A stretch of DNA of 64,000 bases, taken from Candidatus Neomarinimicrobiota bacterium (GTDB taxonomy: Bacteria; Fidelibacterota; Marinisomatia; Marinisomatales; TCS55). The notes under the pieces were generated by a model. The model made no database searches, was not told where the DNA came from, and saw only the letters and a program-made list of their open reading frames with translations. Location: the NCBI GenBank assembly GCA_018651745.1, contig JABIDL010000041.1, positions 26,009 through 90,008 of the forward strand, read 5' to 3'. Shown in pieces: positions 54,625 to 62,687 of this stretch. Both the position numbers and the translations under genes were made by a program. Positions within the stretch are counted from its first letter, which is position 1; every line of letters begins with the position of its first letter.

Positions 54625-55746
54625 ATGACTGCTGATTATAAAATTGTAATAATTGGTGCCGGAGTTGTCGGATTGGCAATAGCTAGAGCTTTGGCCAAAA
54701 AGGGTGAATCGTCTGTTTTGATCTTAGAGAAAGAAGATAGTTTTGGTCATGGCACCTCCAGCAGGAATAGCGAAGTGATTCATTCCGGACTCTATTATCC
54801 GGATGGTTCTTTAAAGGCCTCATATTGTGTGAGGGCAAATAAACAGTTGTATCAATTTTGTGATGAAGAAAGTATATGGTATAATAAATGTGGGAAATTA
54901 GTGATTTCCCAAAAAGGACAGAATGCAGAATTAAAGAAATTATTTGAGCAAGGTCGTCGAAATGGTGTTGATGGGATGCGGATGATTGGTAAGCAAGAAA
55001 TTGTCTCTCTAGAACCGAATATTGATGCAGAATCAGCAATTTTTATTGAATCAACAGGAATTATTTCAGCTCACGAACTCATGTCTGCATTTAAAAGAAT
55101 TTCTACAAACGCAAATCATGATTTGTTATACATGAGCACGGTAAATAAGGTCATTCATAATGATAAAATATTTTCAATCACCGTTGGTCAGAATGGGTCA
55201 ACCGAAGATCTCGTTACAGCCAATTGGGTTATCAATGCTGCAGGTCTTTACAGCGCTGAAATTTCAAAAATGGTGATGGATGCCAATACTCCGAAGTTAC
55301 AATATTCTAAAGGTGAATATTTTAAATTATCATCAAAATGGCGATCTGCATTTTCGCATTTGGTGTATCCCCTCCCAGACAAAGAACACGATTCGCTTGG
55401 AATTCATTTAAGTTTTGATAAATCTGGAATGGCGAAACTGGGACCAAGCGCCACTTGGCTGAGTGACTTTGCTGAAGAATATGAAGTTGACTCTAATCTG
55501 AAAAAAATGTTTTTTAATGAAGCCAATAAATACATTCCCGATCTAAAGATAGATCAAATATCTCCTGATTTTTCTGGAATACGACCAAAATATTTTCATC
55601 CAAATCAAGCTCATGCAGAATTTTATATTCGCCATGAATATGAAGCTGGGTTGGAAGGATGGATTAATTTGATTGGGATAGATTCTCCCGGCCTTACATC
55701 CGCGATTTCGATCGGCGAAGATGTAGCTGGTTGGGTAATTAACTAA
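54625..55746 (+). CDS. FAD-dependent oxidoreductase, L-2-hydroxyglutarate oxidase-like
   Basis: A 373-residue DAO-family flavoprotein: dinucleotide fold IVIIGAGVVGLAIARALAKK at the start, then GHGTSSRNSEVIHSGLYYP, which matches L-2-hydroxyglutarate oxidase (LhgO/YgaF) very well, WVINAAGLYSAEIS, and a C-terminal GIDSPGLTSAISIGEDVA. Related enzymes oxidise L-2-hydroxyglutarate to 2-oxoglutarate, feeding electrons to the membrane chain. Followed by an Lrp regulator and glutamine synthetase on the same strand, so it may take part in 2-oxoglutarate/glutamate balance (inference). It may also act on other 2-hydroxy or amino acids. Confidence 0.85.
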   Translation: MTADYKIVIIGAGVVGLAIARALAKKGESSVLILEKEDSFGHGTSSRNSEVIHSGLYYPDGSLKASYCVRANKQLYQFCDEESIWYNKCGKLVISQKGQNAELKKLFEQGRRNGVDGMRMIGKQEIVSLEPNIDAESAIFIESTGIISAHELMSAFKRISTNANHDLLYMSTVNKVIHNDKIFSITVGQNGSTEDLVTANWVINAAGLYSAEISKMVMDANTPKLQYSKGEYFKLSSKWRSAFSHLVYPLPDKEHDSLGIHLSFDKSGMAKLGPSATWLSDFAEEYEVDSNLKKMFFNEANKYIPDLKIDQISPDFSGIRPKYFHPNQAHAEFYIRHEYEAGLEGWINLIGIDSPGLTSAISIGEDVAGWVIN

Positions 55747-55819
55747 AATAATAAGGTAAACATGATATAAATATTAAATAAATATTGTATTACTATAAAA
55801 TATAACATTAATATTCGGA

Positions 55820-56269
55820 ATGATTGACGCCAAGGATATTAGTATTTTATCACTTTTACAATCCAATTCAAGAATGACTGCTAGTGAAATCGCTGAGTCT
55901 GTAGGGATGTCTGTCCCCGCTGTAACTGAAAGAATTAAAAAGCTGACTGAAGCCGAAATCATTCAAAAGTTTTCAGCGAAATTGGATGCTAAAAAATTGG
56001 GATTTGACTTATCGGCATTTATTGCAGTTGTAAGTTCCTCATCCGATCATTATGAAGATATTATTAGTGAGTCTATAAAAAACCCTTCTGTGATGGAATG
56101 CCACTCTGTTACAGGTGATGGAAGTCATTTATTAAAAGTTAGAGTGAAAAGCTCGACTGGGCTTGAGAAATTACTGCGGGACATTCAGGCTTGGCCCGGA
56201 GTGATCCGCACTCACACATCTGTAGTGATGAGCACTTACAAAGAAGGTTTCACCTTAAAATTATCGTAA
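55820..56269 (+). CDS. Lrp/AsnC family transcriptional regulator
   Basis: A 149-residue regulator: an N-terminal winged helix-turn-helix (ISILSLLQSNSRMTASEIAE, then SVGMSVPAVTERIKKLTEAE, with FSAKLDAKKLGFDLSAFIAV) and a C-terminal RAM ligand domain with VMECHSVTGDGSHLLKVRVK. Such proteins sense amino acids. It lies 34 bases before glutamine synthetase, so GS and its own gene are likely targets (inference). Confidence 0.92.
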   Translation: MIDAKDISILSLLQSNSRMTASEIAESVGMSVPAVTERIKKLTEAEIIQKFSAKLDAKKLGFDLSAFIAVVSSSSDHYEDIISESIKNPSVMECHSVTGDGSHLLKVRVKSSTGLEKLLRDIQAWPGVIRTHTSVVMSTYKEGFTLKLS

Positions 56270-56287
56270 AAACCTACCTACAACCAA

Positions 56288-56296
56288 TAAAGGAGA
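56288..56296 (+). promoter_or_regulatory. Strong Shine-Dalgarno site of glutamine synthetase
   Basis: AAAGGAGAT lies 7 bases before ATG 56304, one of the best ribosome sites in the window and consistent with high expression. Confidence 0.8.
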
Positions 56297-56303
56297 TCAA
56301 ACC

Positions 56304-57314
56304 ATGTCTAAAGTAAAAGCAGAATACATTTGGATTGACGGGCACCAACCAACATCCAAATTGAGATCAAAAACCAAAATCATTGAGGGACCTATTTCAT
56401 CTTTAAAGCAAATCCCGGAATGGGGGTTTGATGGATCAAGCACCATGCAAGCCGAAGGACGCAACAGTGACTGTATGTTGCTGCCGGTTTGTTTTATTCC
56501 GGATCCGATTAGGGAAGGTGATGATATATTAGTTATGAATGAAGTCCTAAATGCAGATGGCACGGTGCATAAATCGAATTCGCGAGCTGAACTTTCTGAA
56601 ATTGCCGATAAGTATAATGATCATGAGCCATGGTTTGGGATTGAACAGGAATTCACATTTTTTGTTGGGAGATCTCCACTTGGTTGGCCCGATGGTGGAT
56701 ATCCCGCTCCACAAGGTCCATTTTATTGTGGCGTTGGAGCTGACGAAGTATTTGGTCGTGAAATTGTAGAAGATCATATGGATGCATGTGTAAGAGCAGG
56801 AATTGGATTATCGGGTATTAATGCTGAAGTGATGCCTGGACAATGGGAATTTCAGGTTGGGCCACTTGGGGCGTTGGAAGTTTCAGATCAGCTTTGGCTC
56901 TCCCGTTGGCTTTTATATCGAATTGCAGAAGACTACGGTGTGAATGCGACACTTCATCCCAAACCTGTAAAAGGTGACTGGAATGGTGCGGGTGCGCATA
57001 CGAATTTCAGCACAAAAGCAATGCGAGAGAAAGGTGGTATAAAAGTAATTGAAACTGCTTGTGAAGCTTTGGGTAAAAGACACGAGGAACACATTGCAGT
57101 GTATGGTGCTCATAATGAGGAAAGGCTAACCGGACTCCACGAAACCTGTTCTATCCATGAATTTCGATATGGAGTAAGCGATCGAGGTGCTTCGGTACGC
57201 ATTCCAATGGCGACGGCGAATGATGGTTATGGATATTTAGAGGATCGCCGTCCTTCGGCAAATATGGATCCTTACGAAGTATGCAAAATGTTGATTGAAA
57301 CCTGTTGTTCTTAA
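56304..57314 (+). CDS. Glutamine synthetase, type II (eukaryote-like)
   Basis: A 336-residue glutamine synthetase. Its length and motifs (EWGFDGSSTMQAEGRNSDCM, WFGIEQEFTFFVGRSPLGWP, GINAEVMPGQWEFQVGP, HPKPVKGDWNGAGAHTNFST, and NEERLTGLHETCSIHEFRYG) match the type II enzyme of eukaryotes and some bacteria, not the 470-residue GlnA type I. It makes glutamine from glutamate, ammonia and ATP. It sits downstream of an Lrp regulator in the same direction. No adenylylation-site tail exists in this type, so regulation is likely transcriptional or by metabolites. Confidence 0.95.
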   Translation: MSKVKAEYIWIDGHQPTSKLRSKTKIIEGPISSLKQIPEWGFDGSSTMQAEGRNSDCMLLPVCFIPDPIREGDDILVMNEVLNADGTVHKSNSRAELSEIADKYNDHEPWFGIEQEFTFFVGRSPLGWPDGGYPAPQGPFYCGVGADEVFGREIVEDHMDACVRAGIGLSGINAEVMPGQWEFQVGPLGALEVSDQLWLSRWLLYRIAEDYGVNATLHPKPVKGDWNGAGAHTNFSTKAMREKGGIKVIETACEALGKRHEEHIAVYGAHNEERLTGLHETCSIHEFRYGVSDRGASVRIPMATANDGYGYLEDRRPSANMDPYEVCKMLIETCCS

Positions 57315-57340
57315 AATTCCCTATCAATTAACACATTAAA

Positions 57341-57367
57341 TAAAAGCCTTTTGCAAGGATTTTATTT
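57341..57367 (+). terminator. Possible terminator after glutamine synthetase
   Basis: AAAGCCTT and AAGGATTT pair around a TTGC loop with one mismatch, followed by a T-rich stretch. The stem is short, so confidence is limited. Confidence 0.35.
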
Positions 57368-57414
57368 TATCCAACAAATGAACAAATAATCGCTGTAATA
57401 GTATAAATTTGATT

Positions 57415-58644
57415 ATGAACAATAATCGGTTTTATCTAGCTGTTATGTTTTCTTTCTTCTTGCTCCAATCCGTTGGGATTTCAAAAGACGAAAACAATTA
57501 TCCAATCATTCTAGTTCACGGATTTATGGGATGGGGGCGTGATGAAATGGCTGGATACCGATATTGGGGAGGAAAGTTTGATATTGAAGAATATCTAACG
57601 GAAAACGGGTTTGAAGTATATACGACCTCTATAGGTCCGGTTTCGTCGAATTGGGATCGGGCTATTGAATTATTTTATCAAATAAAAGGAGGGCAAGTTG
57701 ATTATGGTAAAGCGCACTCTGATAAATTCGGAATTACTCAAAAACCCAGTGTTAAAAAATTCCCAGGACTTTATCCAGAATGGGATTCCGATCACCCGAT
57801 ACATTTAATTGGACATAGTATGGGCGGGCAAACGGTTAGGATGTTACTTTATCAATTAACGCACTCAATTTATTCAGACTCTCTTGATATTATTCTCGAA
57901 GAAAGCGATTTGTTGGGTGAGGAACATTCAGATTGGGTTCGGTCGATCACTTCGATTTCAACTCCACACGATGGAACTACGTTGAGTAATATTGTTACTA
58001 GTACTGCTCCCCTTTTACAAGATATTATTGTCCTCGCATCAGCTGTTGGAAACGATTTTTACGAGTTTGATCTTGAGCAGTGGAAATTTAATAAGTCAGC
58101 GGATGAAATATGGATTGATTATTTTAGAAGGATGCGAGAGCATCCAGCTTGGAAAACAAAAAATATCTGTTCTTGGGATGCAAGTATTAATGGAGCAAAA
58201 GAATTGAATACATTATTAACGGTAGAGAAAAATGTTTACTATTTCTCATTTTCTTCATCTTCAACTTCTTTGGACTCTACAACTGGATTTCATGTACCAA
58301 CTGACAATATGCCGTTTATACTTCGAGGATATGCTAGATCAATGGGTAAAAAGGTTGATTACTGGGATGATGGTTCTCATACGGATTCCACTTGGTATGA
58401 AAATGATGGAATTGTAAATACAATTTCTATGCGTAGCCCCACAACAGGACTTCAGGGACCAGATCCGGTTGTGGATTATCGTGAAAGTCGGGAATTAATT
58501 CCCGGGCAGTGGAATTTTATGGGCACTATTCCGGTTGATCACAGAAAACCGGTTGGTCATTTTTTATCGGGTAATTATTCGATAAAAGAAGTATTTAAGT
58601 TGTATAAAGATCATTGCACTTTGCTTTATTCAATCCCGAAGTAA
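57415..58644 (+). CDS. Secreted alpha/beta-hydrolase lipase, family I.5-like
   Basis: A 409-residue protein with a signal peptide (FYLAVMFSFFLLQSVGIS), then YPIILVHGFMGWGRDEMAGY with the oxyanion segment HGF, and the nucleophile elbow LIGHSMGGQTVRML (Ser135). The later HVPTDNM and ENDGIVNTISMRSPTTG also match family I.5 triacylglycerol lipases known from Bacillus/Geobacillus and Staphylococcus, including the late DGIVN segment. It should hydrolyse lipids outside the inner membrane. I chose ATG 57415 over a TTG two codons upstream. It stands alone between GS and a MarR regulator. Confidence 0.87.
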   Translation: MNNNRFYLAVMFSFFLLQSVGISKDENNYPIILVHGFMGWGRDEMAGYRYWGGKFDIEEYLTENGFEVYTTSIGPVSSNWDRAIELFYQIKGGQVDYGKAHSDKFGITQKPSVKKFPGLYPEWDSDHPIHLIGHSMGGQTVRMLLYQLTHSIYSDSLDIILEESDLLGEEHSDWVRSITSISTPHDGTTLSNIVTSTAPLLQDIIVLASAVGNDFYEFDLEQWKFNKSADEIWIDYFRRMREHPAWKTKNICSWDASINGAKELNTLLTVEKNVYYFSFSSSSTSLDSTTGFHVPTDNMPFILRGYARSMGKKVDYWDDGSHTDSTWYENDGIVNTISMRSPTTGLQGPDPVVDYRESRELIPGQWNFMGTIPVDHRKPVGHFLSGNYSIKEVFKLYKDHCTLLYSIPK

Positions 58645-58716
58645 TGGATAGAAATAATATATTATTTCCCCAATCTAATGATTATAGAATTCTGTTATTA
58701 TTTGTAATATACAACT

Positions 58717-59142
58717 ATGGAATTTGGTGAATTACTAAAAGATTTCTTCTTAGATCTTCAATCGCTCTTTAGGAGTCGAATTAGCAAAGGATCTATAACC
58801 CTTCCCCAGGTATTATTGATATCAATTATTCCAGATGATGGAATTGATATGTCGTCGTTAGCCAAAAAACTTGGTGTAGATAACTCTACTGCTACACGAT
58901 TGGTAGATAAAATTATCGAGAATCAATGGGTTAAAAGGAAAAAAAGTAAAATTGATGGGCGCGTAACCTTAATTATCCTTACTGATAAAGGTGAAGAATT
59001 ACAGAACGAAATAGAATCAAGGATAGATACATTAGGGGATGAAATGGAATTTATTATACCACTTGAAAACCGTGATCAATATAAAAACATTTTGTCATCC
59101 TTTCATTGGCAAGTTTCAAAATTATTATTAAAAGAACAATAA
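58717..59142 (+). CDS. MarR family transcriptional regulator
   Basis: A 141-residue winged-helix regulator with LPQVLLISIIPDDGIDMSSL, AKKLGVDNSTATRLVDKIIE and the wing segment KRKKSKIDGRVTLIILTDKG. MarR proteins repress stress or efflux genes and respond to small ligands. It is co-directional with mutY, starting 2 bases upstream, but control of that operon is only a guess. Confidence 0.9.
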   Translation: MEFGELLKDFFLDLQSLFRSRISKGSITLPQVLLISIIPDDGIDMSSLAKKLGVDNSTATRLVDKIIENQWVKRKKSKIDGRVTLIILTDKGEELQNEIESRIDTLGDEMEFIIPLENRDQYKNILSSFHWQVSKLLLKEQ

Positions 59143-59144
59143 GT

Positions 59145-60200
59145 ATGTATAATACAAATATTAAAAATCTTTTAACTTGGTATTCTAGAAATAGACGAGA
59201 AATGCCATGGAGAAAAACCCAAGACCCTTATAAAATATGGATTTCTGAAATAATGCTACAGCAAACACAGGTAAAAACAGTCATTCCGTATTATAAAAAA
59301 TGGATAAAAAAATACCCAACAATTAACCATGTTGTTTGCGCATCAGAAAAGACTTTACTCAAATCTTGGGAAGGATTAGGATATTACCGACGGTGCAGAA
59401 ATTTTCATACAGCATCAAAAATTGTAGAAAACAAGTTTGATGGTATTCCACCATCAGACTATCAAATTTTTAAATCTCTTCCGGGAGTGGGAGATTATAC
59501 TGCCTCTGCTGTTATGTCAATATGCTTTAATGAATTTTATCCGGTTTTAGACGCTAATGTAAAACGCGTACTAGCTAGAATTATGAAAATCAAAAAATTT
59601 ACAGCAAAAAATATAATTAGAATCAAAAAGACTCTAGATTTGTGGATTTCAGCAGTAAATAATCCCGGCGATTTCAATCAGGCAATGATGGAATTAGGAA
59701 GTCAAATATGTATTCCCAAAAAACCGAATTGTCTAAATTGTCCACTGTCTGATCTATGTTTAGCTTTTATAACCAAAAGTCCGGAAAAATATCCTGCTCA
59801 GTTAAAACTTAAAAAAATTCCCACTTACGATGTTAGCGTAGGCATTATTTGGGATAATGATAAGTTTTATATACAACGTCGGGAAAATAAATTGCATCTA
59901 GGTGGAATGTGGGAACTTCCCGGCGGGAAAAGAAAATTAAATGAAAGGTTGGATACCACGGTGGCAAGAGAAATTCAGGAAGAATGCAACATCAAAGTGA
60001 TTGTGAAAAGTCAAGCCGGGTTTGTAAAACATCAATATACACATTTTAAAATTAATTTATCTGCCTACCATTGTAATTTATCAAACGGGAATTCTATTCC
60101 AATTACAAAAAATACAAAATGGATTAAACAAAAAGACATAAATTCTTTCCCTTTTCCGAAAGCAACACTTAAGATATTTGATCAATCATTATCATGTTGA
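59145..60200 (+). CDS. mutY: A/G-specific adenine DNA glycosylase MutY
   Basis: A 351-residue MutY. REMPWRKTQDPYKIWISEIM, then LQQTQVKTVIPYYKKW carries the catalytic Glu (E in SEIM), LPGVGDYTASAVMSI is the helix-hairpin-helix, LDANVKRVLARI contains the catalytic Asp, and CIPKKPNCLNCPLSDLC holds the [4Fe-4S] cysteines. The C-terminal NUDIX-like part has LPGGKRKLNERLDTTVAREI and EEC. It removes adenine opposite 8-oxoguanine. Start is ATG 59145; an upstream ATG at 59106 lies inside the marR end. Overlaps plsC by 7 bases. Confidence 0.95.
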   Translation: MYNTNIKNLLTWYSRNRREMPWRKTQDPYKIWISEIMLQQTQVKTVIPYYKKWIKKYPTINHVVCASEKTLLKSWEGLGYYRRCRNFHTASKIVENKFDGIPPSDYQIFKSLPGVGDYTASAVMSICFNEFYPVLDANVKRVLARIMKIKKFTAKNIIRIKKTLDLWISAVNNPGDFNQAMMELGSQICIPKKPNCLNCPLSDLCLAFITKSPEKYPAQLKLKKIPTYDVSVGIIWDNDKFYIQRRENKLHLGGMWELPGGKRKLNERLDTTVAREIQEECNIKVIVKSQAGFVKHQYTHFKINLSAYHCNLSNGNSIPITKNTKWIKQKDINSFPFPKATLKIFDQSLSC

Positions 60201-60898
60201 AGACTCTTATTTCTCTTTTACTTTGGCCGTTGGTAGGAATAATATTTATTCTGTTTTTTTCATTTTATTTGCTCCTTCTGCTTTTCATCCCAGTAAAAAA
60301 ACTGCATCCAATAGTAAAAGGCGGCTCAAAATTAATGATGTTTTGTGCCGGCCAAAAATTAAATGTTAAAGGGACCCCCCCCAAAAAAACAGGGGAACCT
60401 TATCTTTATTTATTTAATCATGAATCCATGTTCGATCATTTTATGTTGGTAAGCGCAGTGGATCATTATATCTCTGGTGTTGGAAAAGAGTCTCAGTTTT
60501 CTTGGCCGATTTGGGGTTTTTTGATTAAAAAATATGGTGCAATACCCATTCAAAGGTCCAATTTGACTAGCGCAATTGAAAGTTTAAGTCTAGCGGAAAA
60601 AGAAATAAAAAAAGGAATTTCATTTATTATTTCACCAGAAGGAACAAGAACGTTAAGTGGATCAATGGGTCCCTTCAAAAAAGGAGCTTTTCATGTCGCT
60701 AAAAATACTGGCGTAACTATTATCCCAACGGGGATTATTGGCGCATATAAAGCAAAGAAAAAATATGATTGGCATTTATACCCCGGAACTTTAACTGTGA
60801 ATTTTGGTGATCCTATATATTCAGGTGATTACAAAGATTTAACAGTTGAAAACCTAAGAGATCTTGTAAAAGAAAAAATAACTAACCTGATTTCCTAA
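60194..60898 (+). CDS. 1-acyl-sn-glycerol-3-phosphate acyltransferase (PlsC-like)
   Basis: A 234-residue membrane acyltransferase with an N-terminal helix pair, the catalytic box NHESMFDHF, the acyl-phosphate loop PIQRSNLTS, and SPEGTRTLSG. It acylates lysophosphatidate in phospholipid synthesis. A mixed homopolymer, C8 followed by A7, lies in its coding part at 60375-60389. It overlaps mutY by 7 bases and precedes a DoxX-like gene by 15 bases. Confidence 0.92.
   Translation: MLKTLISLLLWPLVGIIFILFFSFYLLLLLFIPVKKLHPIVKGGSKLMMFCAGQKLNVKGTPPKKTGEPYLYLFNHESMFDHFMLVSAVDHYISGVGKESQFSWPIWGFLIKKYGAIPIQRSNLTSAIESLSLAEKEIKKGISFIISPEGTRTLSGSMGPFKKGAFHVAKNTGVTIIPTGIIGAYKAKKKYDWHLYPGTLTVNFGDPIYSGDYKDLTVENLRDLVKEKITNLIS
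60375..60389 (+). repeat. C8A7 homopolymer tract inside the plsC-like gene
   Basis: Eight C followed by seven A encode Pro-Pro-Lys-Lys near the start of the acyltransferase domain. Slippage here would shift the frame of the enzyme. Confidence 0.85.
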
Positions 60899-60913
60899 TT
60901 CTAAAATTATTTT

Positions 60914-61330
60914 ATGATACCATTTTTAACATTTGATCTCACCATTCTGATGCTATCCCAATCTTTAATTGGAATGTTTATAGCGATTGCACTTATTCAA
61001 TCCGGGATTGATAAAATATTCGATAGAAAAGGAAATATTGCTTGGCTCGAAGATCATTTTAAGAACTCTATCCTTAGAGGAACGGTGCCGATTACTTTAA
61101 GTATTATAACTTTTCTTGAATTGTTCGGAGGTGGTCTTTGTTTATGTGGAGCAATTCTTTATCTATTGAATTATAGTAGCGATTATTTAATCCTTGGTTT
61201 CATTATTTCAGGAATAAACTTCATGGTTCTATTTTTTGGCCAAAGAGTTGCAAAAGATTACGAAGGTGCAGCGGTTTTAGTTGGATATTTTATTTTAACC
61301 ATACTTGGATTGCTTTCATTCACAAAATAA
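60914..61330 (+). CDS. DoxX-like small membrane protein
   Basis: A 138-residue membrane protein with four hydrophobic segments. LIGMFIAIALIQSGIDKIFD near the start, followed by FLELFGGGLCLCGAILYLLN and the final IILTILGLLSF-like helix, matches DoxX-like proteins. The family is linked to thiosulfate or redox functions in some organisms; nothing here decides that. It is in a close co-directional run with plsC and a C1 peptidase. Confidence 0.65.
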   Translation: MIPFLTFDLTILMLSQSLIGMFIAIALIQSGIDKIFDRKGNIAWLEDHFKNSILRGTVPITLSIITFLELFGGGLCLCGAILYLLNYSSDYLILGFIISGINFMVLFFGQRVAKDYEGAAVLVGYFILTILGLLSFTK

Positions 61331-61343
61331 ATAAGGAAAAAAA

Positions 61344-62684
61344 ATGAGCGAAAAGATTCTATTAAAGAATATTAAAGAATATCAAAAGTCATCAGATATT
61401 TCTCCAACGGTAAAATTAGCACGGAACGTTTCCGTCCGAGGAGAAATTATTGACCTTGCCATGGACTGGGAAGCGTTTAGAAAAATTGATCATTCTTTTT
61501 CAGAAATGGTAAGTGGGCAAATGCCTATTACTAATCAAAAATCAAGCGGACGTTGTTGGGGATTTGCCGGGTTGAACCTTTTCAGGATCTATTTGGGGCG
61601 TAAATACAATCTCAAACAGTTCGAATTCAGTCAAAATTATTTTATGTTTTTTGATAAGTTAGAAAAGTCGAATTATTTTTTAGAAAGTATCATTCGATGC
61701 GCAGATGAACCTTGGGATAGTCGTTTGGTAATGCATTTACTAGATGATCCAATTCAAGACGGCGGACAATGGCACATGTTTGTAAATCTGATTCATAAAT
61801 ATGGAGTTGTACCGCAGACAGAAATGCCGGAAAGTTATCAAAGTAGTAAATCTATGCGTATGAACCGAATGATCGCTAGAAAGTTGAGGGAGTTTGCAAA
61901 ATCCCTTAGAGATTCACACGCTAAGGGGAATACAATAAAAGAGTTGAGGAAAATCAAAAAGGAAATGCTTGGGTCTATTTTTCAAATTCTTACTATCAGC
62001 TTAGGATCGCCTCCCGCGTCGTTTGATTGGCAGATTAGAGATAAAGATAAGAAATTTCATCGGTTTGAAAAGTTAACTCCAAAAACATTCTTTAAGGATC
62101 ACGTAGGATTAAATTTAACAGATTATGTGTGCCTAATCAATTGTCCCATGTCTGACAAATCTTACAATGAGGTTTATACTGTCGACTATCTTGGGAATGT
62201 TATAGAAGGCGACATCATTCGTTATTTAAATCTATCATCAAATGAATTAAAAACAGTCGCTGTTAAATCCATCCAAGATGACAATCCTGTTTGGTTTGGC
62301 TGTGACGTTGGGAAACATTTTCACAGGAATTTGGGTGTGATGGACATGGATTTGTTTGATTTTAATCTCTTTTACGGAATGGATTTCCCTATGACAAAAG
62401 CTGACCGATTGGAATATGGAGACAGCGCCATGACACATGCGATGGTCTTCACCGGTGTAGATTTAGATGGCAAGGGTCGTGCAAAAAAATGGCGAGTGGA
62501 AAATTCTTGGGGTGATAAACGAGGAGATAAAGGTTACGATATTATGACGGACTCATGGTTTGATGAGTACAATTATGAAGTTGTTGTGCATAAGGATTAT
62601 CTTTCGAAGGATCATTACTCTTTGTACCAGAAAGACCCAATAAGTCTTCCACCGTGGGATCCAATGGGCGCTCTGGCGCGATAG
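61344..62684 (+). CDS. pepC: C1-family aminopeptidase C / bleomycin hydrolase-like
   Basis: A 446-residue papain-fold cysteine peptidase. The active-site Cys is in NQKSSGRCWGFAG (Cys71), His in GDSAMTHAMVFTGV (His365), and Asn in WRVENSWGDKRGDKGY (Asn387), in the order and spacing of the PepC/bleomycin hydrolase group. The lengths of the intervening domains fit that hexameric self-compartmentalised peptidase. It has no signal peptide, so it is cytoplasmic. It trims N-terminal residues from peptides. It precedes the class V enzyme by 3 bases. Confidence 0.93.
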   Translation: MSEKILLKNIKEYQKSSDISPTVKLARNVSVRGEIIDLAMDWEAFRKIDHSFSEMVSGQMPITNQKSSGRCWGFAGLNLFRIYLGRKYNLKQFEFSQNYFMFFDKLEKSNYFLESIIRCADEPWDSRLVMHLLDDPIQDGGQWHMFVNLIHKYGVVPQTEMPESYQSSKSMRMNRMIARKLREFAKSLRDSHAKGNTIKELRKIKKEMLGSIFQILTISLGSPPASFDWQIRDKDKKFHRFEKLTPKTFFKDHVGLNLTDYVCLINCPMSDKSYNEVYTVDYLGNVIEGDIIRYLNLSSNELKTVAVKSIQDDNPVWFGCDVGKHFHRNLGVMDMDLFDFNLFYGMDFPMTKADRLEYGDSAMTHAMVFTGVDLDGKGRAKKWRVENSWGDKRGDKGYDIMTDSWFDEYNYEVVVHKDYLSKDHYSLYQKDPISLPPWDPMGALAR

Positions 62685-62687
62685 CAT

